From assembly GCA_031308135.1 (NCBI GenBank), contig JAHLJT010000631.1, positions 194,484,685 through 194,548,684 of the forward strand: a stretch of 64,000 bases of DNA. The letters are read 5' to 3'. The position numbers were made by a program, and so were the translations under genes. Positions 47,605 to 58,483 of this stretch are shown here, piece by piece. The notes beneath the pieces are model-generated. The model was not told the DNA's origin and searched no databases. It saw only the letters and a list, made by a program, of their open reading frames with translations. The first letter of the stretch is position 1. The number at the start of each line of letters is the position of its first letter. This stretch comes from Acheta domesticus (lineage: Eukaryota > Arthropoda > Insecta > Orthoptera > Gryllidae).

Positions 47605-48200
47605 CTTAACGGGCAACGGTTCCTGCCATTTTGCAGTGAATACGGAATGAAGTGATAAGTGATGATGAGGGTTGGTGGTAGGATGATAGTGAGAACTGAG
47701 GTGGGAGGTGGGAGGTTTAGATCCGAGAGAAGTAATGTGTGAGAGGTTGGATGTTTCCGGTCATGTCAACTACAATGGTCATTAGTCCCCAGGTTTCCCC
47801 TCCAAGCTCGCCCTGGTCGGGCCAAGCTAGGAGAAACTCGTGACTGGTCTCTGTTCATATGTGGTAGTGAAGTGTAAGTCTGTGTAAGGGTTTAGAATAA
47901 GAATCAGGAAGAATAGTGCGCGAAAATATACCGGCCGGAGCAGTCGGCCAATAGAATTCTCCTCCAGACAGGGGCTAAATTTGACCCAGCTATTTAGCTA
48001 GGGTAGAAAATCCGGGATTCGAACCCTAGAACATCCCGGTCAGAGTTGCTGCAGAGACAGCGGCAACGCTGACTCGGATCTAAACCTCCCACCTTCCACC
48101 TCAGCTCTCACTATCATCCTACCATCACCCCTCATCATCACCTTTCACTTCATTCAGTATTCACTGCAAAATGGCAGGAGCCGTTGCCCTTTAAGTTGGA
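47605..48200. repeat. inverted repeat with about 115-bp arms, interrupted by a SINE
   Basis: The left arm 47605-47724 (CCAACTTAACGGGCAACGG ... GGAGGTTTAGATCCGA) is the reverse complement, at roughly 90 percent by eye, of the right arm 48079-48200 (TCGGATCTAAACCTCCC ... GCCCTTTAAGTTGG). Both contain CCATTTTGCAGTGAATAC or its complement. The loop is almost entirely a minus-strand SINE. The right arm runs into a TAA microsatellite, like the end of the tRNA-Thr-like SINE at 44581, so the arms may be two opposed copies of that SINE's 3' part. Confidence 0.8.
47740..48078 (-). mobile_element. SINE family A, copy 7 (minus strand)
   Basis: The reverse complement gives the B box TAGGGTTCGAATCCCGG (about 48012-48030), TAGCTGGGTCAAATTTAGCC and CTGTCTGGAGGAGAATTC. 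A shortened middle follows, then AGAGACCAGTCACGAGTTTC (core) and GGGGACTAATGACCATTGTA with GTTGACATGACCGG as tail. This copy has the best-preserved B box in the window. Confidence 0.8.
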
Positions 48201-48217
48201 TAATAATAATAATAATC

Positions 48218-48258
<41 letters not shown>
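48201..48258. repeat. (TAA)n microsatellite
   Basis: About 19 TAA units with one CAT interruption, directly at the end of the right inverted-repeat arm. Confidence 0.95.
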
Positions 48259-48259
<1 letters not shown>

Positions 48260-48612
48260 TGATCAAAACGTCGTTACCAAGGAGGCAGAGAAACGTCTTA
48301 AATACAAGAGTTTGGAAATCCAGAATCAGCCGAATGTGGGGCGTAAAAGCACAGGTCGTCCCGATAGTTATCTGAGCTCTGAAATTTGTTCCGCAAAACT
48401 TGTGTAATAACTTGACTAAACTCCCTGGTAATTTAAAAGATTGGGAAGTGCAAGAAATCGCTTTATTTGGAATATCCCACATTTTGCGCAAAGTATTGTA
48501 GAGGCACCGACAGTCCCTAGATCTGCTTCTTAGGTAGCTAGTTGCAGCTTAGAGTAGATTTTATATTAAGCCGACACATAACGTCTTTAGTCGTGATATA
48601 AATATAAAGGAG

Positions 48613-48632
48613 TAATAATAATAATAATAATA

Positions 48633-48730
<98 letters not shown>
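48613..48730. repeat. (TAA)n microsatellite, long
   Basis: About 39 TAA units with one phase slip near 48634. It produces long isoleucine or leucine runs in antisense frames that are not genes. Confidence 0.97.
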
Positions 48731-48734
48731 GGTT

Positions 48735-49110
48735 GTGGGATGGGAGGAGATCCACCTGGCCATCCTCTAGACCGAGGGGCGCTGGTGGGCAGATGGTCAA
48801 CCGGAGCGGCTGGTGGTCGGGATTGCGCTGGGTGGGCTAGCAGGGCGGCGCTCGCTTGGGTATGCACAAAGCGTAAAGACGCCGAATGGCCCTTTAAAGT
48901 TTCAGCCGCGGCGCGGCGCGGCGCGGCGCGGCGTCTCGTTGCGCGCTCCGCCGAGTGGGCGGCCGCGCGAGTCGCGGTTGGATGACGGTGAAAGCAGGAA
49001 AGACAACGAAACGGAACGGTGGAGAGACGATACTGGGGATAGTGGTGGGATTGGGGATGGCGGGGAAGGACGAAAAGATGGACGAAAAGAACGGAGGACA
49101 CTGGGTACGG
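48735..49110. other. CpG-rich island with GCGGC run, then purine-rich tract
   Basis: It contains a perfect GGCGC pentamer run (about 48907-48932) inside a CpG-dense core, then G/A-rich sequence from 48985 to 49110. It starts immediately after the TAA microsatellite. Frames here are compositional. Confidence 0.55.
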
Positions 49111-49114
49111 ATTT

Positions 49115-50385
49115 TTAGTTGACTTAGGCTCTGCTTTTCAATTACGTACGTGGACTCAGTTGGGAGTCAGATTTGACCCCACACGCTTTACCAATAGTTT
49201 ACAGGTATTTAGTGCCCGGATGTTATTTGGAATTATTAATGAAGATGAATGAAAATATGCTATTTATTTGCTTTATTTACTATACTGTTCTAAAAAACAA
49301 AAGAAATTATATTAAACAGAAAGCCTATCCTCATAACTATTCATAGATGTCTATAGTACCAGAATGAGAAAGTCTGATACGGAGCTACTAACTAGTAATA
49401 GACAAATACGCGAGATTGTCATTCACATATAACAATATATTATAAAACGAAAATGGACATGTTTTTAGAATTTTTCTTCTAATTTAGACGTGTAACGTAT
49501 AATCTTTTTGGGAGCATTTATGACTTCAACCGCATAAAAATCAAATAACTTCAAACCAAGAAAACTTAACAACATGTAAAACTGGACATAAATAGCATAT
49601 CTAAAAGGAGGCGTTCATGTGAGTAATTTTCAGAGTTTTTCAAAACATTATTTGCACGTGTGGTCAGTCGCTCACCTGCGTCAGTTAACGGGCAGCGGCA
49701 TTTGCAAGCAATAAATGCAAATAAATCATTTTAAAATATAATTATTGGTGTAGGATTTTTTAGAAAATGTTACCCGTAATCTGTTTCAATAAATGATCAG
49801 AGATGTTAGGAAGAAGATGGGCAAAAACAACCTATTTTGAATACAATGATGTAGTCAAATCAAATAGGATAACGAGTGAGTAGCTTTCTTTTTTGTATCA
49901 GTATTAAAACCTTGTGACCACAAAAAGTAATATTCATGCAAAAGGATCATTGACGCGATGTTTGTGTGCTTATATATGAATATTGAAGCAATGGTGAAAC
50001 GGTGGGTACCGAAACGCGGTAAAAAAGGAAAGTCCGAGAAAACGTCTCGCAAATCCGCACCATCCACTGCATATTCCGAATGCTCTGTCTGGAATTTGGT
50101 CGCCAGTACCTAGTGATGGAATGCAATCTCTTTGATCGGAACGCTGGGGGGCGCTCCGAGCAAAGGGTACGCAAGAGCGTGGTGTTCGGGTCAGTCCCAC
50201 CGTAGCGTGAGAGGACTGGAAATTTCTTCGCTTTCATAAGCCAATTGGTAGATCGTGCGGTGGATCGGAATGGTAAATGCTTGTAGAGTGGAGAAGAAAT
50301 GCATAATGGCATGTGGACGACTCAAGAGCATATCTTTTAGACCATTAAGCTTAAAAAGCGGTTCCGACATCAAGAAGGAGTCGAC
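49115..50385. other. AT-rich stretch with unassigned balanced-composition end
   Basis: At 49970-50390 base composition is balanced and the minus strand has three overlapping frames of 60-121 codons. None has a recognised motif. It could be an unrecognised element body. Confidence 0.35.
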
Positions 50386-50390
50386 CTTTT

Positions 50391-50640
50391 AGTGTAGTGT
50401 CACGTTGGCTTCCCCCCGTGGGAGGAGGAAGAGACGGATGTCAAACCTGAGAGATGAGTAGCGAGAAGACACAGGTATTACAAATATTTTTAGAACCGGG
50501 GGACGCGGGCTAGGCTTGTTCTGAGTAGTCTCGTGGTAAAATGCAACCCGCTCCCATGCTCAACGGTGATCATGTGCAGGTGAGCCGAGAGGTATAAATT
50601 GGGCCGACTCACCCTCGCCGACGGGGTTTTGTTCTGGAAG
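50391..50640 (+). mobile_element. possible LTR fragment (U3-like)
   Basis: TGTAGTGTCACGTTGG resembles the LTR starts at 27537 and 42897 (TGTRGYGTC), and a TATA-like GAGGTATAAATTGGG lies about 200 bp downstream. No matching right end was found. Confidence 0.25.
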
Positions 50641-50706
50641 ACCTCTGGCTTTAGCGCAAAATTTACGCCCAGGCTGGAGCGTTTTCGTGCGTTGCACAGG
50701 TTACAG

Positions 50707-51035
50707 ATATCTGCTGGAGCATTCCAATCTGTCTGTGAAGATTTATCTGAATTGTGGAATGTAGAAGGTGGGATACCAGTTTTTTGGGAAACTATGAAAC
50801 ATAAAAGATTTCAAGGAATTACAATTGGATAACAATCGACGATTTTCTAGTAGGATACAGAAGCCGGTGTCTTGGCATTCAATATATGAAAAGCAAACCT
50901 GACAAGCACAGAATTAAAATTTGGTGAGCTTATGACTGCTAATTTCTTATCATTGAATGGCCAAGTTTATAAGGGAAAGCAACGAAATCAACAAAGAATT
51001 ATAAACCAGGGTAATTGTCATCCAAGAACTGACTG
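50707..51035 (+). pseudogene. piggyBac-type transposase fragment, multiply broken
   Basis: In one frame EDLSELWNVEGGIPVFWETM and KHKRF (about 50737-50812) match the region of piggyBac transposases that reads LWS...G.PIFR.TM...RF. A shifted frame gives DNNRRFSSR. Then MKSKPDKHRIKIW at 50886-50924, followed by a stop where tryptophan is expected, matches the conserved YMPSKP-KYGIK-WW segment. After another shift, ANFLSLNGQVYKGKQ (about 50939-50983) matches the LNGQVYTGK-like strand that follows. Order and spacing agree with the DDE domain of PGBD-type proteins. No TIR or TTAA ends are visible nearby. It differs from, and need not be related to, the element at 43899-44523. Confidence 0.75.
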
Positions 51036-51039
51036 TAAA

Positions 51040-51615
51040 CGGTCGAATAAAAAAGTAATAAACTAATTACACAATAAATATATTAATGTTTTCATTTTAA
51101 TCATTATGGCATCAACTTAAAACTGTAAGGCTGTGGTCCGGAAAAGTCCCAAGTGCCCGTCTCAGGTACTTTTACAACGTGCCTAGCGGAGGGCTAGGTA
51201 CACGGACGATGCAAATAGAGTGCGGTTGGATATGCAGCTGCACTATTTTTAAAAAAATGTTGAATGCAGCTGAACGTAAATATTTGAAAAGTTATCCTCC
51301 CTTCCACAAGCCCAGAGAAAACGTTTGAACTAGTAATGCTGTGGTTTGAGTAAATTCAAAGAGAGGATTTTAGAAAAAGATAATTTCAGAAAGAGAATTT
51401 AGAAAAATTTTAGAAAATTATGCATCCAACAGAAATACGCACCGAAAACAAAACGAATGTTTGGCAGCTTTGTTTTATTAACTCACACTAATCACGATTT
51501 TGCATAAAAGTGACAAATTTTTAATCTCACCTCTTGGAATTTTTATGTTGAAGTTGTTAATAAGAAAATTTAAAGGAGACGAAACTATCTCTTTCGATTT
51601 CGAAAATCATTTGAT
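51040..51615. other. AT-rich stretch, nothing recognised
   Basis: No repeat or gene structure was seen. Confidence 0.5.
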
Positions 51616-51619
51616 CCAT

Positions 51620-51695
51620 GATTGATTGATTAATTAAGGTTTAGAGGGCGCTTCAACTGCCAAGGTCATTGGCACCCATGTCGAAGTATTTTTAA
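51620..51695 (-). mobile_element. retroelement 3' tail fragment
   Basis: The reverse complement reads GGGTGCCAATGACCTTGGCA, then GTTGAAGCGCCCTCTAAACC and TTAATTAATCAATCAATCA. It combines the tail signature of the family A SINEs (AATGACCTTAGCAGTTGACG) with features of the LINE 3' UTR at 58500-58545 (CGCCAATGACCTAGCTGTTT). Confidence 0.6.
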
Positions 51696-52129
51696 AAAGG
51701 GAATAGGTTCAGTAATTTGATCCATGAATTCTGTTTAGATAGTAAAAAATAAGAATATTGGAATAAAGAAATGCATTTTTTATATATTGCCAAGAGTTGC
51801 TAAAATGAAACTCATAACAAGATAATCGAAAAATGTATAGGATATATTTGCACATTTATTATTTGTTAATCACAACATATATAATTAAATATTAGTTTAA
51901 ATTTCGTTCATATTTCCTTCACCCTTTTCGCAGAGTTTTGTGGGAGAGTTGTAAACTTCAATGCTTGGAGAAAGCGCAAGTGGAGCGAAGAGGAAGGAAT
52001 TCAAGAGATGGGCTTCCTCATTCGTCAAAACGTCTTCAGTGCTTCTTCCTTCCGCTAGGAGCGTCGTGACACAAGTAGCAAGGAAACTTCATGCTCAGCC
52101 GCGGCGCAGCTTTCAGCGCTTATCTTTGT

Positions 52130-53290
52130 TTGAATGATCAATGGATCTGGCGCGGCTCGCCTCTCGCGGAGCGGCCCCTGGGGAGACGCCATGCCCCCCG
52201 CCACCACCACCACCACCGCCTTCATCACTACCGCGGTCATTGCTAACACCACCGCGAATATCATCACTACCAACATCACTAACAGACCACTACCACTCCA
52301 ACCACCACACCGCCGCCATCACCATCTCACCATCCCTCCACCGCTCCCGACACCACCACAACGGTCACTACCACCGCCAGCACTACCACCGCTACCACCA
52401 CCACCATCACCACCACCACCACCATCATCAACATCACCACAGCATCACCACTTCACCTCTACCACCACCCCCACCGCGGACAATACCAACACCACCGCGA
52501 TCATTATCACCACCAACAGCATCACCACCAACATACCACCGCCAACGTATCACCGCCAACACCCATCTACTACCACTCCCACAACAACTCCCATCTCCAT
52601 AACTTTCAATTGGCACGCTGGATGAACCTTTATTCCCGCTCCCTGCATCTACCAACCTATATCGCACTCACCCATTCCCCGCTGTAAATATCACCAGCAT
52701 CACCTCTACTACTGCTACCTCCCACTTCCATAGCATGCATTTGCCACATCCTCGTTGCTACCACCCTAACCCCGCCCACGCACACTCACATCTCCACCGC
52801 CGCATCTGCCTCCGTCCCCGACCCTCTCACTGCCACCATCTCTATTATTACCTCCACCCTCACAACTGCTACCTCCCACCTCCTCAGATTGCACAAGCCC
52901 CAGTCCCCAGCCCCACACAAATCTTATGTATGCTTATCCCTCTCTCTTTCTCACTCCTGTTACCTCCCCATGTCCTGTCTCCGTTCCTAACTTTGTCCTC
53001 GTCCGGACCCCGACAACGCCATCTTTACCACCCCGCCTCCCCAACACCAACCAGCTCCCCCCTGGCCCCCGACACCACTATCACGCAAACACCACAAACT
53101 CTGATATCATCTCTGATGCTGCCACAACCACAGTATTACCTTTGCTGACACTACAATCCCTGCCACCTCTCCCATCACCACCCACACCATCACCGCCATC
53201 GCTATCGCTACCGCATACAGCTCGTTCACTGCCATTTTCAGTGTTCTCATTCATACCTCACTCTTCCTTTTTCCATCTCCTGTTGTTGTA
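52130..53290. repeat. C-rich ACC/CAC trinucleotide tract and pyrimidine-rich sequence
   Basis: A short CpG patch at 52140-52200 leads into degenerate ACC repeats (52195-52600, CACCACCACCACCGCC and similar) and then C/T/A-rich, G-poor sequence to 53290. Open frames in several phases (His-, Pro- and Thr-rich) are produced by the repeat. Confidence 0.7.
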
Positions 53291-53339
53291 TAGCCTTTCT
53301 CAGCAACATTACTACCGCCACAACTTTGAAGCAACCGCA

Positions 53340-53845
53340 GAGAGTCATGAGGAAGCTTAAGAGATTTCCCGATAAAGACAAAAATATGTTGGGGGAATGG
53401 CTTTACGTAAGGCCACCATAAGGATTTGATGGAGACAGACGAAGACTGAAGGAGAGAAGCGAAATAGAATAACGAAAAAACGAGAGTGCTGTGGCCATCG
53501 AGAGCGTAATGGTGGAAGCAGAGAGCGTTGGTTTGAGGAGTCCAAACAGCCACCCAGCTGGGGAAGGTTGGGACGCCACCAACGGAGACGGAAGCGCTGT
53601 GCGCTGAACAGGCAATTAGAAAGTCAAGTTTGAAGAGAGCGGAGGGCCGTGATGAGAACGCCGGTAACAAGGAGATTTATACAGTATTTGCATAGGGAGT
53701 GGGGTTGAAGCAGCAATGGATGTTGCGATGCCAAGACTTACACAATGGACAGAGTGGGAATATGAACACTAAAGTCAATAATAGTGCTGGTGGAAGAAAA
53801 TTCAGAGGTGGGGATAGAGGTGGATTGAAGAACAACGGAAGAGGC
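53340..53845. other. purine-rich tract
   Basis: G/A-biased plus strand following the C-rich tract. No coding or repeat structure was recognised. Confidence 0.45.
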
Positions 53846-53847
53846 AG

Positions 53848-53965
53848 TTGATTGGTTGGTTATTAGTAATTCCGAGCGCGTCAACGGCTAAAGACATATT
53901 CCCGTAAGTGTGGTGAATGTTTTCCATCGGTAGGGGACGGGGATTATCCTCCGCTGTAGGCAGAA
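53848..53965 (-). mobile_element. SINE family A, 3' tail fragment
   Basis: The reverse complement contains CATTCACCACACTTACGGGA, ATATGTCTTTAGCCGTTGAC and GCGCTCGGAATTACTAATAA, the tail of family A. About 110 bp survive. Confidence 0.7.
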
Positions 53966-54069
53966 TGGAGGATCTGTTGGGCGTTAGGACGTAAAGAAAG
54001 TGAAGGTAGTATATCTGGCAAAGGGACGCGAAAGTCAGGGAGACTGAGCACAGCGATGGCAAGGGGTCT

Positions 54070-54500
54070 GGATCACCAACGCGGCCGCAGCTGTGCCCGG
54101 GGCTAAGAGTGTCCGGCGCGTCGCAAAACAGGCGTCGCAGAGAATCGAGCGACGCGCAGGCAGGGGAGTGGGGATCCGCTGCGCCTCCACAGCGGTGCTC
54201 CGCCTTCGTCCCCGCGCCCGCTCCGCCCCCGCGCCCGCCTCCGCGCCCACTACCGCGCCCACCCCGCGCCCTCCCCCGCGCCCTCCCCCGCGCCCGTCCC
54301 TGCCCCTTTCCCCGCCCCCGCTCCGCTCCCGTCCCCGCCCCCTTCCCCGCGCACGCCCCCGCGCCCGCCTCCACGCTCGCCCCCGCGCCTTCGCACCCGT
54401 CCCCGCACCCACTGCCGACGCCGCTCGGCCGCGCATCCATCTCTCTGCCTGGCGCGTATGCCACCGCGCCCCACGCCGCGCTGCCGAACAACCCTCTGGA
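54070..54500. repeat. CCCGCGCCC-type GC tract
   Basis: 54175-54420 is built from variants of CCCGCGCCC and CCGCCCCCGC with almost no A. The minus strand carries many closely spaced G-runs. All frames are open, so the arginine-, glycine- or proline-rich frames are not evidence for a gene. Confidence 0.75.
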
Positions 54501-54504
54501 ACAG

Positions 54505-54990
54505 AGGCGGATAGCCATGCCCTCTGTTTTGCTGCATTGCTTCAATTCGCGTTTTGCATATTGGTGAGAGATTGTGACTCCACTTATAGAAAGAAGCCAT
54601 CATAGAACCATTCACTCCATGTTTAGTTCAACCTTACTCACATTGTTGAATTTTCCATGTCGTTCGTCCCTGCTTCTCAAGCCATGCACTTACTGTTTTA
54701 ATATATAATCATAATATTTCATGTTATTCATTTTCTTTTCTAAGCTCTAAAATGTTACTAGAAAATCGGAAAATTAATTTAGCGGGCGCTCTCCGTCCTT
54801 GCATAAAGTTTGAGGTTGCCTATCTATTTGAGATATTTCTTTTGAATATTAATTCAGTAAAACTGACCATTTATTTGTATTAAGACAATGTGATATGTGT
54901 AGGCTTTCTGTAATTCTTATATATCTACATTTCCTCCGTATTCTCTGCAGATCATCTCCTAGTCTTTACACAACGTCTCCTCTTTAACTT
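54505..54990. other. AT-rich stretch, nothing recognised
   Basis: No feature was seen. Confidence 0.5.
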
Positions 54991-54994
54991 TAAT

Positions 54995-56150
54995 CTTTGT
55001 TTCTTCCTCCTCCTTTGAAACCTCAGCCTCGATATCACATCGAGCTGGACCGCTCTCATCTCTGGCTCCCACACCTCTTTTCCCCGCCACACCCCTCTCC
55101 ACCACGTCACGCTTCGCTCCATTCCCCCTGCTACCCATCTCGCTCTGCTCTGTCTCGCTCCGTCCCGCCCCGCGTTGCTCCAGCTCACCTCGTCCCATCT
55201 CTCTCCAGCAGGTCACGCATGGCTCCCCTTTACCCCGCTATTCCCTACTCGCTCCGCTCCACTGTTGTCCATCCCGCCCCTCAGCCTCCATATTACATTG
55301 GGCTGGACCGCCCTCATCTCTTGCTCACACCTCTCTCTCTCTCTCTATCTGCCCCACCACACCCCTCTCCTCCACGACAGCTTTGTTCCACTCCAGCCCG
55401 CTGTTACCCACTTCCCTACTTCTCTACGTCCCACCCTTCTCCTCCACGACTGTTTTGCTCCACTCCACCCCGTTTCCCCGCTTCTCCATATCTCAGCCCT
55501 CCTTTCTACGACTCCTTTGCTCCAGTCCATCCCCGCTACTCCCATCTACTCCCCGCTTCATTCGATCCTCTCTGCTCTATCCCGCCCCGCTTCGCTCCAG
55601 CCGTCTCCGCCCCACCCCGAGCGCCCACTTGCCGGGAGTGGAGTTAATAACGAACCGCGAGCGGCGGGGTGCGGGGTGCGGGGCGGGGAGCGGGGCGGGC
55701 GCGGCGGGTCGACGTCGTATCGACGGCGCTCCTTAGGCTCATTACGGGCGCCGCAGCAGGGCGGGGTGGGGGGCGGGGTGGAGGGTGGCAGGGCGGAGCA
55801 CAAAGGCGCGCCACGCAGCGGAGTGAAGGAGGCGGCGGCACCGGCTGGACGCCGCGTGAGCGGGCGGGCGGGCCGCGGCGGCGGTCGCAGAGGAACGCAA
55901 AGAAAGGCGAAGAGAGTAACACTTCGATGAAGCGAGAAGAGGGAGGTCACACAAGCGGTTGGGCTCGAGGGTGGGAGGGGCGGGGTGGACAGACGAAAAG
56001 CGCCACTCAACGCTCTGCCCACCGCGCGCGGAGACAGAAGAGGCGAGATGAGGACGACGGCTGAACAGGGAGCCGAGAGGGAGCGTATGGTACGGGGGGG
56101 AGGTGCTCGAGTGCAGGAAAGCGATGAGGTTGGAGGAAGGGCGGAAATGC
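54995..56150. other. pyrimidine tract, CpG core and purine tract in sequence
   Basis: 54995-55620 is C/T-rich with imperfect repetition of CTCCACTCCACCCCG-like words. 55620-55900 is CpG-dense (CGGGGCGGGCGCGGCGGGTC). 55900-56150 is G/A-rich. Long frames on both strands are compositional. This is the clearest example of a pyrimidine-CpG-purine arrangement. Confidence 0.6.
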
Positions 56151-56396
56151 TATTAAAAGCAACGTTGCAAGAGTGTTTGACTAGAGAAAATAAAAGAATA
56201 GAGTTAAACAAGAGGTGAAATGCGAATGTTTCTGTAAACATGAAAATGTGAAATGCAAACAAACTAAACATTCGTGGAAAGAGAGTTTGCAATGTAGTAT
56301 GTTAGACTTTAGAAAGAATCTTAAGAAGCGTTTGTAGTAGGTTAGAGGGTTATCACGTTGACGTAACGATAAAAAGATGCGCGAATCTAAATTATA

Positions 56397-56851
56397 CAGG
56401 ATATCCAAGGAGAAAATGTCGAAACCTCGAAAGTAAGCTCTTCAGACAATTTTAAGCATATTTTGTCTAATAAACTCATTTCATATTCCGAATGGCTGAA
56501 CCGCAAAAAGCACTGAAAAGTTAGGTTTCAAAAATACTTTCTATGCAAAAATTTGCATTTCATAAACATATACACACTCCAGAAACAAGTAAATTGTTTA
56601 TTTACAAAAGAAATGAATACATTTGTTTATAATGAAAAATTAACTCAGAAATAAAAAAACACCCAATTTACACAATTCGACCGCTGAAATGCAACTTTCT
56701 GCATAGAAAGTATATTTTCAAACAAACTTTTGAATGTATCTTGCGGATCAGCCATTCGGAATATCCAAGGAGTTTATTAGATAAAATTATGCTTAAAATT
56801 GTCTTAAAAACTGATTTTCAAAGTTTTGACATTTCCTCTCTGGACATCCTG
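56397..56851. mobile_element. 455-bp MITE with about 170-bp inverted repeats
   Basis: The ends CAGGATATCCAAGGAGAAAA and (reverse complement) CAGGATGTCCAGAGAGGAAA continue as matching arms. Both hold GACAATTTTAAGCATA, TCTAATAAACTC, ATATTCCGAATGGCTGA and ATACTTTCTATGCA. The left arm is about 56397-56570 and the right arm about 56685-56851. The left flank is TA; the right flank is TG, possibly a mutated TA. There is no coding sequence. The structure suggests a Tc1/mariner-type non-autonomous element (inference). Confidence 0.85.
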
Positions 56852-57114
56852 TGCATAGACTGTAGGTTGGGAAGGAGAGCTGTGGTGAAGATTAAACACA
56901 AAATACGAAACAATAAAATGAATGATATCACACCTAAACTACGAAAGAATAAGGGGGCAGACAGTCTGTGACTCATAATATCTTAATGATGTTCATTTTG
57001 GATTAATGAACAGAAATAACACGTTGGTCCTAATGGTAAATCACCACACAGAGCTGAGCAATGTGAGTTGACAAGTAAATGAGCAAAATGGCGACAGTTC
57101 ATCAGCGGGGAACA

Positions 57115-57400
57115 ACAAACGAATAAATCGGAGCACACGCCCCTGTCGTCCCGAAAGTGCCGCGTAGTGTCACCGGAGACGAGAGGAAGTGCGGAGGAGG
57201 AGGAGGAGGGGGACGAGAATGCCTCGGAAGCGGAGGCGAGAGCGGGAAGGAACGAGAGCGGCAAGGCCTGCCTAGGCAAGCGGGCACGCCCTCCCCCAGG
57301 CTACGCTTGTTAAGTGAGAGGGTTAACAGTGTAACGGGAGAGCAAGGCGCACCGAGTGGAGCTGAGAGCGACCCGACACGAACGAAGACGTCCGAAACTA
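57115..57400. other. CpG-rich, purine-biased island
   Basis: GGAGGAGGAGGAGGGGGACG and CGGAAGCGGAGGCGAGAGCG within AT-rich flanks. The 114-codon frame at 57157-57501 has no recognised motif. Confidence 0.5.
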
Positions 57401-57404
57401 TTAT

Positions 57405-58480
57405 TAGTCGCCAGAGTGAGGAAAAGTCGACTAACGATCAAAAAATTGCAGTGATGAAACCACCAAATAGTCCACTTAAAGGTGTGATTTTTCTTCACTA
57501 AATGTGATCTGATTTTTAAAATGTAATTTTTACTGTCTGAAGTTTAGAGGAAACTTTCTAAATTATTTCAAATGTGTAATTTTTGGCTTGTATACAGGAA
57601 CCACAGAATAAATGTTATGTACTTCTAGACCAAGTAGGGAGGCTGCAGATTATCCCCTCTGAATATGAACATGTGAGAAATCTTACAACTATGTTGCAGA
57701 TATGGCATTTTAGAACAACGGGGACTTGATTTTGGGACGTACACGTAATCTTATTTATTGCCACACACCAGTTCAGGAAGAGTTGTCTACCATCCAGTGG
57801 CATGGTGATGAAAATTCACTACATGAAACTTTACTTGGAATTTTTCATCTTTGAACCTCTTGGTACTGCAGAAGTTTCAAACATTTATTCTGAAATATGT
57901 GTATTTCTATCCTTTATTTTTCAGATGTTTATGTAATTACAAAATTCTTTCATGATAATTGGGATGAAATAAAATATGAGTTAATAGAAATTAAAGTATT
58001 GTTTATTTTAAAATTATTTCAAAGATTTTAAAAATATCTTCTTCGAATAGTCATTGATATATTTGATTGACATGTATTTTCCTACAAAAAAAATAAAATA
58101 GGGCAGGATGATTACAGAAAGTAGCAAGAATTGTGTAAAATTTAAGTGTTTCCCTTAATAGATGTGATTGATTACAATATCAATATCTAAGTTAGATAAT
58201 ATTTCGTCGCATTAAATAATTAATTAAATTACATATATTTAAAAAAATTACATAATATTTATTTAAATAATACTTTAATAATTAAATACGTGTTGATGAA
58301 TTGTATACAAATTTAAGACAAAATAAATATTAAATATGTTACTACACCATTTTAATATCTAAATTACGGCAACAAGAAACAGTGATACTTTAAGAGTGAG
58401 GTAACGAGGGTTACATTGCCACATTTCTGTTTCTTTTAAAGTTCTACTTTGTTGCATCAATCTTCACAATAATTATTTTG
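57405..58480. other. AT-rich stretch, nothing recognised
   Basis: No repeats or supported frames were seen. Confidence 0.5.
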
Positions 58481-58483
58481 GCA

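Noticed and set aside
48538..49101. 187-codon antisense frame with isoleucine run
   Set aside because: It is a TAA microsatellite fused to GC-island sequence; no domain.
52134..53360. His/Thr/Pro-rich frames
   Set aside because: Produced by ACC/CAC repeats; neighbouring phases are equally open.
53802..56292. Frames of 120-251 codons in the GC and pyrimidine/purine tracts
   Set aside because: Many overlap on both strands with extreme arginine, proline, serine or glycine bias; composition explains them.
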